Below are positions 21,377-32,606 of a DNA stretch of 64,000 nucleotides, in pieces. Positions within the stretch are counted from its first letter, which is position 1, and every line of letters starts with the position of its first letter. The position numbers were made by a program, and so were the translations under genes. The notes under the pieces were generated by a model. The model did no database searches, was not told where the DNA came from, and saw only the letters and a list, made by a program, of their open reading frames with translations. Source of the DNA: Sciurus carolinensis (lineage: Eukaryota > Chordata > Mammalia > Rodentia > Sciuridae); NCBI RefSeq assembly GCF_902686445.1, contig NC_062219.1, positions 145,434,057-145,498,056 on the forward strand. The letters are read 5' to 3'.

Positions 21377-21480
21377 GTGCTGGGGGTGTAGCTCAGTGGT
21401 AGGGCCCAAGCTTAGCATACTCAAGGTCCTGGGTTCAATTCCCAGCACCAAAAAAATAAAAAATAAAAAAAAATGTAAAC
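21377..21480 (+). mobile_element. ID SINE with target-site duplication
   Basis: 'gctgggggtgtagctcagtg', 'gtagggcccaagcttagcat', 'ctgggttcaattcccagcac' plus an A-rich tail. A duplication of about 16 bases, aagaaagtgaatgaaa, lies at 21,361-21,376 and, with one change, at 21,482-21,497. Confidence 0.92.
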
Positions 21481-21654
21481 AAAGAAAGAGAATGAAAAAC
21501 TAGTCAGTTACCTTCTTCCTGTGCTATTCCTGGGATTATATTGTAAAAATTAAGTGGTAAATATGTGTTGAATAAGCAGTTTTGCAAATAACAAAAGGAA
21601 CGAGAAAGAACATCAATTCAAAGGACATGCTTCTAACCATAGTCAGAGGGAACC

Positions 21655-21720
21655 ATTAATTAATCAACCAATATTTATTGGTGCCTACCAAGAGACTGAA
21701 TATACAAATGGATAATGGTG
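21655..21720 (-). repeat. L2 3'-end fragment
   Basis: 'aatcaaccaatatttattgg', then 'tgcctaccaagagactga', matches the reverse complement of the L2 tail ('tcaacaaatatttattgagc gcctac'). Confidence 0.55.
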
Positions 21721-22186
21721 GGGCTATGTAAAAATATATAAAGTGGAATCTACAGAAACCATCCCATTATCAATAGCAACCAGCCCAGGAAGCCACCTGC
21801 CATCACAAGGCAGATGCGTGGGAAGTCAGACCACTGTCTCCATCGACAACCCAGGCAGCCTATAATAATTGGCCCAAAATAGCAGAACTTGATTAACAAC
21901 TGACAGCTTCCCTAATTCATGTCCTTGTTTCCAACTTAGGACCAACCAGAGAGAGACACAAGCGCATGCTAACAAGTCACATTGGACCCCACACAATGGA
22001 CCCCAGTTGGTCTCCTCCAGCCTCCACAGTGCCAACAGCCTCCATCCTCAGCTCACACCTGAAGCCAGCCTTCTTCCCCACACTAAAGCTTCTCCACCTC
22101 TCTTCCTGCCTCTGAGTCACTGCCAAAACTCGTGATAATAACTTGATTCCCTTGCTATGGCTAGTTCTGAACAGCCTTTGCTTAAT

Positions 22187-22290
22187 TTTTTTTTTTTTTT
22201 TCTGGTTGGTCTTCATTTATTTCCGCACCACCAAATGTAAGTATGTTTCATGTTAGATTCTTTGAGGGTGGAGGGAAACATGAAAAGGGA
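22187..22290 (+). repeat. T-run and L2 fragment
   Basis: A T-run of 16-17 (about 22,186-22,201) precedes 'cttcatttatttccgcacca', 'aatgtaagtatg' and 'ttagattctttgagggtgg'. These resemble the L2 3' words 'ccactagaatgtaagctcc' and 'ttgagggcaggg'. Confidence 0.4.
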
Positions 22291-23353
22291 TAGGCCTAAT
22301 TCGTAGGCCGAATAAAATTAAAATCTTTGGGGTTTGAGATAAAGTGTAGAAAGCACAAGAACCCCCACCACAATGACTAAGCAAATAATAAAGCCAGTCA
22401 GAAATAAAAGGTCTCAAATCCGAGTTTTAGGAAATGGGTGTACAAGTCTGGACAGATTACTTTAGGCTGGGAAGGTCAGACATGAACTGGAGTTCAGTTC
22501 ACAGAAGAGAACAATTGAAGCCACTCTTGGGGTGCCCCTTGCTCACACAGTTACTCAAACTTGAAAGTTTGTAGAACAAACTTGGCAAGAAACTTGTTTG
22601 TTTTGTGACTATTTTGACTGTCACCTGAAGAGTGAGCGATAATTTGGGACAGCCCCTCCTTTCCTTTCATAAGCCCTGAGTGAGTCAGGACCTCCCTGTC
22701 GTCATCCAACCTTAGAAAGGACAAGCTCACTCCGTTCGCATCTTAGTTACCTGTGTTCCCATTCCAGCCTCTCTCCCCGGAATTCATCATTACTCACCGA
22801 GAGCAGATCTTTATCCATGCCAGGTGGCTGCTGAGGACCAGCCAGAGGAGCCTTGTCTGATTTTGAGGGGGACACTCAGCAGGACACCCAATCAATTGGA
22901 TTCCTTTTCCCTGACCACATTCTGAACCAATTAAAAGGCATAGGAATTGAATGGAGGGGGAATATCACCATTATTTAAAATCAAAAAGGCTTGGTTGGAA
23001 AGTATGACTGGAGGTCTTTGGGCTTCTTAATATTATGCCACTGAAATCACTCAGCTAGTGCCAGGTAGTGCTGGCAGACAGAAAACTGCCACACAGGGAT
23101 CTTAAGGCTTGAAGGAGCAGAGAACATGTACTTCTTCCAGGCTATTCTGATGGGGATGGGGGTGGTGAGATGTGTATGTTCAGTCGCTTCTCCCAACTGA
23201 AGTTCTTCTTCCTCCTGTGAAGTGGAGAGGACAGGGAGAGCCAGAGGAGGCACTCAAAGCAAAATGTTCCCAGTGGAAACGAGAAGAGTGGGGAATAAAT
23301 GTTCCCATCTAACTCCTACAGCAGGCAGAGCTGAGTCTGCAGGACTGAGGTGC

Positions 23354-23354
<1 letters not shown>
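22291..23354. other. Unassigned unique sequence
   Basis: No repeat or gene recognised. Confidence 0.4.

Positions 23355-23355
<1 letters not shown>

Positions 23356-23395
<40 letters not shown>
23356..23395. repeat. (CA)n microsatellite
   Basis: About 20 uninterrupted CA units. Confidence 0.97.
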
Positions 23396-23397
<2 letters not shown>

Positions 23398-25378
23398 TAC
23401 AGTGTAGTTATGCTTTGTGGTTCTGGGACTGTGACAACTTGTAAGTCTGGGAGAAATGAGTGTACTCATGGAGAAATCTCCCAGTGAGGGATCTCTCTCA
23501 GGGTGGGCTAGTGCGGAGGCACAGTCCTGCGTGCATCAGGAGTCCTGAGTTCCGGCCCCGGTGCGGGTATTAAGCAGCTCTGGAATTACTCAAGGTCGCT
23601 TGTCTTCTAGGTGCTCTGTCCCCAGCTACGCCTGGGAAATCAGAGCACCTGTCCTGCCATGTGTGTGAAGTCCAAGACAGAACGGGAAAGGGCCTCTGAA
23701 TAGCCCAGCTCCACTTCACAGAGGCCGAGAAGATTCCATAAGAAGAGAAAAACGTTTTTCCTTAAAAATAGAATAAATGTGGAGCAGCCTTTTGTCACCA
23801 CACAGAACTTTTTTAGCACCGAATAATTCATCCAAGAGTGGACCTGTGAAAGCGAAATGGAGGGAAGGGTAGGGAGGCTCCCTAACCGCAGCTTGAGAGT
23901 GGGTGTCATTGAATCAGTCTGGAGAATACACAGCCAGAGGCTTAATTACACATTGTGATTAATCACGCTGATAACGCTAAGCCCTGGGACAGATCCCCTT
24001 TTTCCCCTCAGGGAAGCCTTACCTGAATCATTGCTGAGGATCAAGAGGCTGAACCCCCTACTCCAAGAGCTGTTTTTCAGAGAATGGTGTGAATCGATAA
24101 GGCACCTGAATTTTTCTCTTGCAACTTCTTGAGAAGTCGGCGGATCAGTCCTTAGCCAGGATATCTGTGTAATTCCATAGGCAATATACAGTTATTTGAT
24201 CTAGTTTGTTACAAAAGGCAGGACAAAAGGGAAGAGGAGAAAAAAGGTTAAGGGAAGAGAGAGCCAAGGAGGGTTCATTCTGCAAAAACAGGACAAGAGG
24301 GAAAAGAAGGAACAGAAGCCCATCAGCCCTCACTGAAATTTCCCAGAGCAGGTGCAAGCCAGCAGAACCGCTTGGCCCCTCCAAGTCAGAGCTTTGCTTA
24401 TTGTGGATGCACAAAGGCAGACTAGGAAATTAACTTCGATCGGAAGGACGGGGAAGGACCTGTGTTGTTCCCTTTTTTTTCCGTTTTTCTCTCTCTGCCC
24501 CTCTCATGCTCACTCATCCATGACCTCGGGAGAGCCTTGCACAGCGGCAGATACTGCACACAGGAAGAGGAACGGGACACTGCCTCCTACGCTCGGGAGA
24601 TCCCAGCAGGTGGGGGAGACCCCAGGATCGTGGTTGCTGCAGCACAGTGTGAGGCAGGCTAAAGCAGAGATGGGCAAAGAGCACGGAGTAGCCCAGAGCA
24701 GGGCCTCCAACTCCGGACATGAGGAAGGGATCACAGGAGAGGTCCTTGGCTGGGCTCCCCAGAAAACAGACACAAAGACAGGTCTGCATGCAACGTTTCT
24801 TGGAGGGTGCTCACTTTTAAGGGAACGAGAAATGCAATTGTCAGACACCTTTCTTAGCCATCCCATGGGGTGGCATCTCTGACACTAGGGTGGTCATTCA
24901 GAGCTGCCATTGATTGAGACAAGGGAGCCAGGACTTGGTACTCTGCTTGGACAAGAGGGAAAAGAAGGAAGAGAATTCTGTCACTTCTCACTTATAAGAG
25001 GTGGGCAGTTCCGTGAGGGGGACAGTCATAGTCTTGGGCAAGGAGGCTCCCTCAAGTCAAGGACAGTTTTCAGGGAGGGATTTATCTGAGCCTTAAGCAG
25101 GTATACCCTGATGCTGGGGACCAGGGCCCACGGGGCAGGGACACACCCCAGGCCTGAATGCATGGCAGTACACTACAGGGTCTTCCCAGTACAGAGTAGA
25201 TCTGAGCTGCATTTTCTTAAATGCAAATACTGACAAGGAGAGAACAGCCATCGTAGAAGAAAGAACGGTGAAGGGAACTACAGAGAACACTGGGCATTCT
25301 TAGAAAGCAGGGCAAGGGAGGAGTGGGGAAAGATGAGCCCAGAAAGTGGGCAGCCAGGCCATCAGGAACCCAGCTTCC
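23396..25378. other. Unassigned sequence with short internal repeats
   Basis: It contains the perfect palindrome GTGATTAATCAC at 23,955-23,966 and a 22-base direct repeat (24,291-24,312 and 24,949-24,970). 24,715-24,850 ('gctccccagaaaacagacac') may be an old LTR piece. The 176-codon plus frame (24,352-24,882) shows no domain. Confidence 0.4.
23955..23966. promoter_or_regulatory. Homeodomain-type palindrome
   Basis: GTGATTAATCAC is a perfect 12-base palindrome containing two inverted TAATC/GATTA cores, the layout bound by paired-class or bicoid-type homeodomain dimers. A second homeodomain word, TTAATTA, lies 7 bases upstream (23,942-23,948). Motif evidence only. Confidence 0.3.
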
Positions 25379-25379
25379 A

Positions 25380-25575
25380 CTGGGAGTGGTGTTGTATGCC
25401 TGTAATCCCAGTAGCTCAGGAGGCTGATGCAGGAAGATCACAAGTTCAAGGCCAGCCTCAGCAACTCAGTAAGACAAGCAGCCTAATCAGACCCTGTCTC
25501 AAAAAATATAATAAAAGAGGCCAGGGATGAATCTCACTGATTAAACACAACTGGGTTCAATCCCAGAACCAAAAA
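25380..25575 (+). mobile_element. MEN-type dimeric SINE (B1 + ID)
   Basis: Left half: 'gtatgcctgtaatcccagta', 'ggaggctgatgcaggaagat', 'cagaccctgtctcaaaaaat'. Right half: 'ccagggatgaatctcactga', 'ctgggttcaatcccagaacc' and an A-rich tail. An imperfect duplication is seen: 'aacccagcttcc' before and 'aactctgcttcc' after. Confidence 0.9.
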
Positions 25576-25587
25576 AAGAACTCTGCT

Positions 25588-25655
25588 TCCCAGGCTAAAG
25601 AGTCTGGATTTTATCTTAGAAATGAGGGCAAAGCCAATGAAGCATTTTCAATATT
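25588..25655 (-). repeat. L2 fragment
   Basis: 'aagagtctggattttatctt' and 'agccaatgaagcattttcaa' match reverse-oriented L2 ('gagtttggattttattctaag', 'gaagccattggagggttttaa'). The MEN element sits at its edge. Confidence 0.55.
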
Positions 25656-26100
25656 GTTTAAAGTTATTTTCTGATTTATACTCATAAAGTTTGGAAAACG
25701 AATTAAGTACAAAAGAGAAAATAAAATACAGCTATAATTCCACCATGCAGAGGAAACCATAATTAACATTTTGATGGTTTTCCTTCTGGTGTTCCTATTT
25801 ATAGGGAAAGATATCCAGGCAGAGAAAGATTTTCAAAAAAAAAAAAATTGGACCAAGATTTGACCATAGGGACAGGTTTGTACATCACTTTCATGATTTA
25901 CATCACAAGCACCTTTATGTCCGTAAATGTTTTTCAAACAAACAATTTAAATAATGGCAGAGTATTTTATCATCAGATTTAATTAATGTTTCCTTTGTTA
26001 TTGGACAATTAGGTTTCTTTCCAGATCTTTGTCTACAATTCTTATTATATCCCTAAGATAAATTCCCAACAAGGGACTCATCAGCCCAAAAGATAGAAAC
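25656..26100. repeat. Ancient AT-rich interspersed repeat, family uncertain
   Basis: 'aattccaccatgcagaggaa' with 'aaccataattaacattttga' and 'tggttttccttctgg' is a word order I know from old LINE-type fossils, but I cannot separate L1M, HAL1 or other. A run of 12-13 A near 25,838. Confidence 0.35.
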
Positions 26101-27744
26101 ATTTTGTCAACCTAAATAAAAAACAATCAGAGGGAGATTCTCCGAAGAATACTGATACTTATTTGAGGATATTCGAGCTCAGCAATGGGAAAATCCGTGC
26201 CCCAGGAAATGATGAGCGTATTCAAAGAGACTGAGGCAAGAGGCATCCAAAGAAAAAATGAGGAGGATCACGTCCGATATTTTGAAACCATAATCCTTGG
26301 CCATGTTGACGGACAGCAAGAATGATGTCGGCCCCAGACAGTGCTGGGCAGATGTGCTTGCAGAAACATTTTCTGTGTGAAGTTGTGGCGGCCTCCGTGG
26401 TTTCTGACAGTGCTCTGTGACAGTCTCTGTGCCATCGCCAGGTGTAAGAACCACGCTTTCACAGCATCCCAGCTTTATTTACTTTTTTTCTCCTTAGAGT
26501 TGGCACGAACGACTCCATTTTGATTCTGATAAGTCTTACATTCCTTCAAAATGTTAAGTTCGAGAGCACCAATGTAGATAAAGAAAAAGTTGGATCTTTT
26601 ATTTCCTTTATATTTGGTTAACTGACCCCTTTGTCTTCAACAGAGAACCAGGAAGAGATCCAAACAACTGATAGATGACTCAGGTACCCAAGGGTCTGCC
26701 GTGATGGCTTCTGGGGCCATGACACAGACCCTCAGTCACTGCCCAACTCTCGCTCCCTCACCTACAATGTTGGAGACTGAATGACATCTGAAACCTAGTC
26801 TGTCCTGACCCTCAACCAACTGCAGTATTCAAATTTTATGTTTTTCCATCCTGTTCGAAAGATCCAAATATCCAAAGCCAAGGATCGGACAACCTTTAAA
26901 GTCCCTTCTCCTCCTAAAATTCTCTGCTGGTGTCTCTGCAAATGTTCCTTAGGAGTGAGCTCCGTTATTAGCAATGCTTTCAACTTGATGCTCCTTCCCC
27001 GAAGGCAGACAGAAGGAAGAACCTTTAAGCCTTCTATTGACATAACTGAAATTGCCCTGAATGCTCTCAAATGTATCTCTATTTGTGCTGCTGCCTATAA
27101 ATTACTTTCTCATGGGATATGGTTTGAATTATAGCAACAATCCATCCCTTCCTCCATTGGTTGCCAGCCCTTCCCCAGGGTCCCCAAATACTTCTTTTTG
27201 ATGTTCATATCCTAATTTTTATCCAAGTGTTATGTTCGGCCCATAGTCCCTGGAGCCTCCATCAGACATAATTCTCACTCAACAGGAAGCGAGGTTCCGG
27301 TAATGTGACCGGCTCCATTTGTGAGGACCCTTCTGGCAACACATGCCCCTGAAGAGACTTGCTGACATGTGTTTACAATCACGTGGACGTATCTCCATGG
27401 CGGCTCCAGACGCCTTCCATCACCACGGCCCTTGGGGTAGTGCTCACAAGTCCAGCCTGCCCCTGAGCTTCTCTGATATTTTTTAAATCTGGCATCTCAG
27501 GGGGCAAAGAGTCTCATCAAAAGAGGAGCAAATCAGCATCAAGGGGTCTAGATTCTTGGCATAGTTCTGCCACTAAAAATCTAGGTGACGAGGAGGGCTT
27601 CGCCTCCCTCTACCATCTCTCAGCGTTTTCCTGAAGATAAAACGAAACAATACTCATGGAAACACAAGATGACACATGCAGCTTCAGAGAGGAAGGTGGT
27701 ATTTTACTGCAGGAATCCTGTTTATATGGTAATATAATCCATAA
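26101..27744. other. Unassigned unique sequence
   Basis: No repeat or gene recognised. 27,530-27,600 ('gttctgccactaaaaatcta', 'cttcgcctccctctacca') may be a MIR remnant. Confidence 0.4.
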
Positions 27745-27995
27745 ATAAAATGGAATCATTGAAAAATATTTATTAAGCATACCAGGAACAAGAGCAGACG
27801 CTTGAAGATCAAAGAAAAAACAGCATACAATCCATGCAGTCAAGGGGTCCAGAGATTAGTTGGAAAACAAACATACAAGCAATGAACTCTAGCCATGGTA
27901 AGCACTCTAATGGACCTCTGCATAACATGATGTGGTAAGTAGGGAAGTAACTACCCTGCTGAGGGTAAGTCACCAAGAAGAGCAAGACATAGGTA
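27745..27995 (-). repeat. L2 LINE fossil
   Basis: 'gaaaaatatttattaagcat', 'accaggaacaagagcagac', and later 'gtcaccaagaagagcaagac' and 'accatccaggcaga' follow reverse-oriented L2 ('atatttattgagcacctac', 'gcattccaggcagag'). Confidence 0.55.
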
Positions 27996-29010
27996 CCATC
28001 CAGGCAGATAAATCAGGAAAGAAAGCGGCACCTATGAACTCTCCCAGGAAGACAAAGGACACCACATGTTGAGAAAACAGAGGTCTGTGGGCGTGAGGGA
28101 ATGCAGCGTGTGCTTCCGGAAGTACTGAGGTCAGCAGCAAGTCTGGAGTCTTGTCCCCCCGCATGGGCTAGGTTCTGGGCAAGATGGGGCCAGTGACACA
28201 CTTTGAGCATGAATCTATCGGTCATGATCCAGGCAAGACCCTGCAATTGGCAATCTGAGAAGTATTTATAAAGGGATCGTGTCCAAAGCTGTGGGCAGAG
28301 TCTCAGGAAATTGTAAGGGGACCTGCTCTCATCTGTGGGCTTGGAAAGGTAGAAAGAGAAACAGCCACTGAGACTTAGAGGAGAGAGACACGTGAAGGCC
28401 ATCCAATGGGAGCTGTCTGTCAGCATCAGTCCAGAGAACAGCCAGTGCACGGTGAGAGTCAGGGAAGGAGCTGGGGAGATAAATGGCGCCCCTTGCTGTG
28501 AATCTCACCATATCCCCCCATGACCATTCCCAGCCAGAAGCCAGAGGGCGAAGGAACTTTTGGGAAAGGAGGCAAAGTGAAGAAGGATAGCCCTGGAGGA
28601 ACAAGGGAAGGCCAGGAACCCCAGCTTGGATTTTTATGGAACTCACCACGCAGCAATATGGAGAAAGGGAGCTGGGGATAAAATAGGTGAGAGATGACCA
28701 GAGTCCTCCTACGTCACTGGTGGTAACCGTGAAGGGGTGTGATCGATTCAGACGGGAGCTAAAGAACTTAGCGGCTACTCACTGTGATCTCCATTTTTTC
28801 CTCAGCTTATCAGGTAATAAATACAATCTTAAGGAAACAAGATAACTCTGTGGGATGCAGCCTGTCACTTGTGATGTCTGACACTCCTCTTCCTGTAAGC
28901 AGTTCACTTCAGCGGTGCTACCAAGTCTTGGATTTGGAAGCTGAGAAGTTATTAAAGGCTGCTTTATTCTTATCCGATGTCTCAAAACATTGAGAAACAA
29001 CACGGTGATG
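27996..29010. other. Unassigned unique sequence
   Basis: No repeat or gene recognised. The 145-codon minus frame (28,013-28,450) has no recognisable domain. A partial CTCF-like word with two mismatches to the core lies at 28,486-28,499. Confidence 0.4.
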
Positions 29011-29011
29011 G

Positions 29012-29460
29012 TAGTGGGTTGGTTAGCAGAGCCCCCCCAAAAGATATGTCTACACCCTGGAACCTGGAATGTGACCTCAATTAGAAAAATGGTCTTCGCA
29101 AATGCAATTAAGGATCATAAGATGAAATCTTTCTGGATTATTCAGGTGGGGCCTAACTCCAGTGACCAACATCCTTAGGGGAGCCAGAAAAGATGACATG
29201 GAGACTCAGACAAGGTCATGTGAAGATGGAAGCAGAGACTAGAACTGAGTAGAATCAGGCCCTAGGTGCACACTGGAGCCTCCAGAAGCTGAAAGGGCAA
29301 GAAGAATCTTCCTCAAGAACCGTCAGAGAGAGAAGGCAAGCCTGTTGACCCCTTAATTGCAGACTTCCGGCCTCCAGAACTACGAGACAGTACATTGCTG
29401 TTGTTGAAGTCATGCAGCTTGTGGTAATTCCTCGCAGGAGCTCTGGAAAGCTAGTAGAGA
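29012..29460 (+). mobile_element. MLT1 LTR (MaLR)
   Basis: 'cccccccaaaagatatgtct', 'aatgtgacctcaattagaaa', 'atggtcttcgcaaatgcaat', 'gtgaagatggaagcagagac', 'gcctccagaagctgaaaggg', 'cgtcagagagagaaggcaag' and 'ccggcctccagaactacgag' are in MLT1 order. About 450 bases, close to complete. Confidence 0.85.
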
Positions 29461-31715
29461 ACAAACCAGAGAAAACCATGTTCTGATGACCTCATTTCCA
29501 GGCACAAAGTCGTGCCTGGAGTTTTGAGAAAATACAAGCTTTAGAATAAGTTTTAGGTAGTACAGTTTTCAAATTTCATGTTTACACACCTAAATGTGCA
29601 GAACACTGTGACATTCATGACACGACCAGATGAACCCAGTCTAACCTGCAGAAAACCTGTGAGTTCCACCAACCCTGTCTCTCACCTGTACCTAGCGCCA
29701 TCTTGCCAGACCCTGAGCTGAAACTCCTGGCCTGTTCTGCACTCAGGCATGTGCTCAGCTGCCTTCCTCCCACACACTGGCCCAAAAGAAAAACACAAGG
29801 ACTAAACTTGCTCATGGGGTGTCTCATGCTACACGCTGCGCTCAAACCAAAGGAAGTACAATCTTCGCAAAAGACAGGAGTCAGCTTCAAACACTCCAGG
29901 GTGACATGAGATGGGGTTTTATCATTCCGTCAATTGGAGACGCTTCACACCTGAGTCATGGTTGCCAGTCTCGGTCCTCACAGTGCAGATGTGCTGAGAG
30001 ACTGATTAATAAAGGATTCTGGTTATAGAATGTGAGTGTATGGTATTGCTAAAGACAACCAAGCGTGCTAATGCTAACACAACTTCCCTTGAAGAGACAG
30101 TGGTTTTCCCCTGCCCTTCTCCCTGAATGGCCTAATTCTAGGATTTGGCCCATCTAAAGATAAGGAAGGAAAGAGGGGGTGGCGCATAAACAGAACATGT
30201 CCTAAACTTTTTTGAACTCTAACAGTGCCATCGGGTAATCTGTTCTAGACTATGTCCTAAGAAACTCTTCTAAAAGGATGGTGGGATGGTGGGTTTTTAC
30301 TTCCTTTTTTTTTTTTTTTTTTTAATGCATTCAAATTTGATCTTTGGATTCTACAGTAACCTCATGAGACACTGAGGAGAATTTGGGATGTCATGAAAAC
30401 AGGTGCTAAAAACACTGGCCTGAGGGCACCAGTCTGGTAGAAAGCGCCACACGCCCCCAATCCCGCCAGTGACTCCACCACCCTCCGAGCCTGTCCAAAG
30501 TTCACCTCCCTCTGTCTACCTGCAGGGAAACAGAATCCATCAGATTAAGTGCACAAAGTGTTTCTGGTCCCTTCTGATACAGGCTAGGAGCTGTCAAGGA
30601 ATTCCCATCTCCCGGGGACTAAGGGGCGTTCAGATTCAGGGAGGAAAGGGGCAGGGGGTCTGATTTTTACAAACATGTTCAACCAAAACAGAATGTCCCC
30701 AACAAAGCAAGGAAGACCTAGGAACTTCATAAAAGAATGAAGATTCTGATTATTGTTTCCAAATATCAACATTCCCAAATTCTTCCAGACTTTAAGAAAG
30801 AAAAAGAAAGAGAACATTTTGTTATGCCCATCCAAACTTCTATTTCACACACGTTAAATCCCTCTTTCACTCGGAAAGGCTGTAAAATATACCGTAATAT
30901 TTAAATATTTACACTTTTATGTCTCTGCCATGTAACCACCTCAACTGGGCTTTATGCAAATACAGGAACTCTTCAAACATAAAATGAAGCCAAGTTCCTC
31001 ACAGAAAGGAACCCTGGGACAACCTTCAATACTGCATGCCAAAAATGTTAGGAAATCCTCTCATTTAGTGCCCCAAAATAGCACCAGCTTGGCCAGGGCA
31101 GAGGAGTTCTTCTCAAACCCATGCAGGGTAACAAAATTTGGAACCTTAAACTTTGGAAAATGAATCTGTGAGGTTTTTTTCTTCCTTAGCAAAGGCCATG
31201 AAGTAACCCAGCCTTCAGTCAAAGGCTGAAGCTCCCTGTGTCCTACTTCCCTGGCACACTGAGTCCTAAAGGCTACTAGCTGTGATACGTTTTGCCAGAA
31301 ATAACTCGAAGGCTCTCCTGAATAGGAGCCAAGTCTCTGTAACAATGTAGTCATTTTAAATTAAATTCCAATTTTAAATAACTAAGCCTGATTTTCGTTT
31401 GTGATCAAGGTTTATACTGGAACACCTCTGAGAAGGCTGACCTAGTGCATTCACCCTGAGCAGGGCATTGACTGACAAGCAAGAATTGGAACAAGAGCAA
31501 GAATTGGAACAAGAGGTCTAAGTCCAGATGCCAGAATGCCAGGGCCGTTTCTGAAAAGGAAACACTTTCTCTCCTTTGTCAATCACTCTGGTTTAAACCT
31601 GAACCTTGATTAGGAAGAAGAACCAACAGGTAAGTCTTCCTCTCCCAAGACTTTCTTTTCCTACAAAAACCTGCCAGAGAGTAGCAATCTGGAAGAAAAA
31701 GATAAAATGAGAGCA
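29461..31715. other. Mostly unassigned sequence
   Basis: It holds an 18-T run (30,306-30,323) and a perfect 18-base tandem duplication at 31,480-31,515. No gene; ORFs are short and overlapping. Confidence 0.4.
31480..31515 (+). repeat. Two-copy 18-bp tandem duplication
   Basis: The unit caagaattggaacaagag occurs twice in immediate succession without a mismatch. Confidence 0.95.
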
Positions 31716-31719
31716 AAGA

Positions 31720-32020
31720 CTATCTGCAAGCCAAAAACTGGAAACAACAAAATGTCCTTGGAAAGGTAAATGCAGTACATCCATTCCACAGATTCTACTC
31801 AGCCATAAAAGAAGAAAGAACCATTCATCCACACAATGGCTTGGATGGACTTCAAGGGCATTATGCTGCAAGAAAAAAGAACCAGTTTCAGTGAATCATT
31901 TACAGTACAACACCACTTAGATAGCACTCTGAAAATGACTAAATTGTAGATTGGAGAAAAGATGAGTGGTTGCCAGGGGGCTAGAGATGATGGGTGTGGT
32001 TTGATTATGAAAGTATACTG
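31720..32020 (+). repeat. L1M 3' end, first part (interrupted)
   Basis: 'ctgcaagccaaaaactggaa', 'acaacaaaatgtccttggaa', 'tctactcagccataaaagaa', 'caatggcttggatggacttc' and 'tggttgccagggggctagag' are the ORF2 end and 3' UTR of L1M-type elements. The copy stops at the inserted LTR near 32,021. Confidence 0.85.
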
Positions 32021-32360
32021 TGTTAGTTAGCATTCTGAGACTATGACAACATACCTGAGATAATCAAGTAGATAAGGAGGGAAGGTTACTTTGTCTCATG
32101 GTCTCAGAGGTTTCAGTCTATGAATAGTTGGCCTGTTGCCTTTGGGCCTGTGGTAAGGCAGAACATCACAGGACGGGGTGCGTGGTAAAGCAAAGTGTCT
32201 CACCTCATGGCAGCTGGGAAGCAGACCACCAGTGACCTAATCCCTCCCTTTGGGCCCCGCCTCCTCAGGGCTCTACCCACTCCAGATCGCACACAGCCTG
32301 GGACCACACCTTCAACACAGGGCCTTTGTGGAACACTTATCCAAAACACGGAAGATATCA
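32021..32360 (-). mobile_element. MaLR LTR (ORR1-like) inserted in L1M
   Basis: Reverse-oriented copy of the family at 950-1334. Words on the plus strand: 'tgttagttagcattctgaga', 'acatacctgagataatcaag', 'gtctcagaggtttcagtcta', 'gcctttgggcctgtggtaag', 'cctcatggcagctgggaagc', and an end with 'cacttatccaaaacac' and 'gatatca'. TG...CA ends can be placed. The L1 text resumes immediately after it. Confidence 0.85.
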
Positions 32361-32606
32361 TGCGGGAGCCTTTGTGATAATGAAGGGTTCTTTATCTTGA
32401 TGCATGTACACGTGTAATAAAACGGAGAGGAACTGTACGCTTGCATGGTACTGATGTCAAGGTCCTGATTTTGATGCAGGACTATAATCGTGTAAAAGGT
32501 GATCACTGGGGAAACTGGGGACAGGGCACATGGGATCACCCTGGATCATCTTTGCTATCATAGCAGCACTTTGCAAACCTATAGTTCTTCGAAATCAAAA
32601 AGTAAA
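32361..32606 (+). repeat. L1M 3' end, second part
   Basis: It resumes with 'gggagcctttgtgataatga', 'gggttctttatcttgatgca', 'cgtgtaataaaacggagagg', 'tactgatgtcaaggtcctga', 'atcactggggaaactgggga' and finishes 'cgaaatcaaaaagt', the classic end of an L1M 3' UTR. Confidence 0.88.

Noticed and set aside
21377..21480. Possible tRNA gene because of A/B-box-like words
   Set aside because: It is an ID SINE: tail, target duplication and unpaired acceptor ends exclude a functional tRNA.
23500..23575. tRNA-SINE-like text 'gtcctgagttccggccccgg'
   Set aside because: A-box region is not recognisable and there is no tail or duplication; too weak to call an ID or MIR.
24352..24882. 176-codon plus-strand open frame
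   Set aside because: Overlapped by minus frames of similar length; no domain.
28486..28499. Second CTCF-like site
   Set aside because: Two core mismatches on the minus strand; not strong enough to list as a feature.
29005..29022. Y-RNA-like word 'gatggtagtgggtt'
   Set aside because: The match is only 14 bases and lies at the start of an MLT1 LTR; the rest of a Y RNA is absent.
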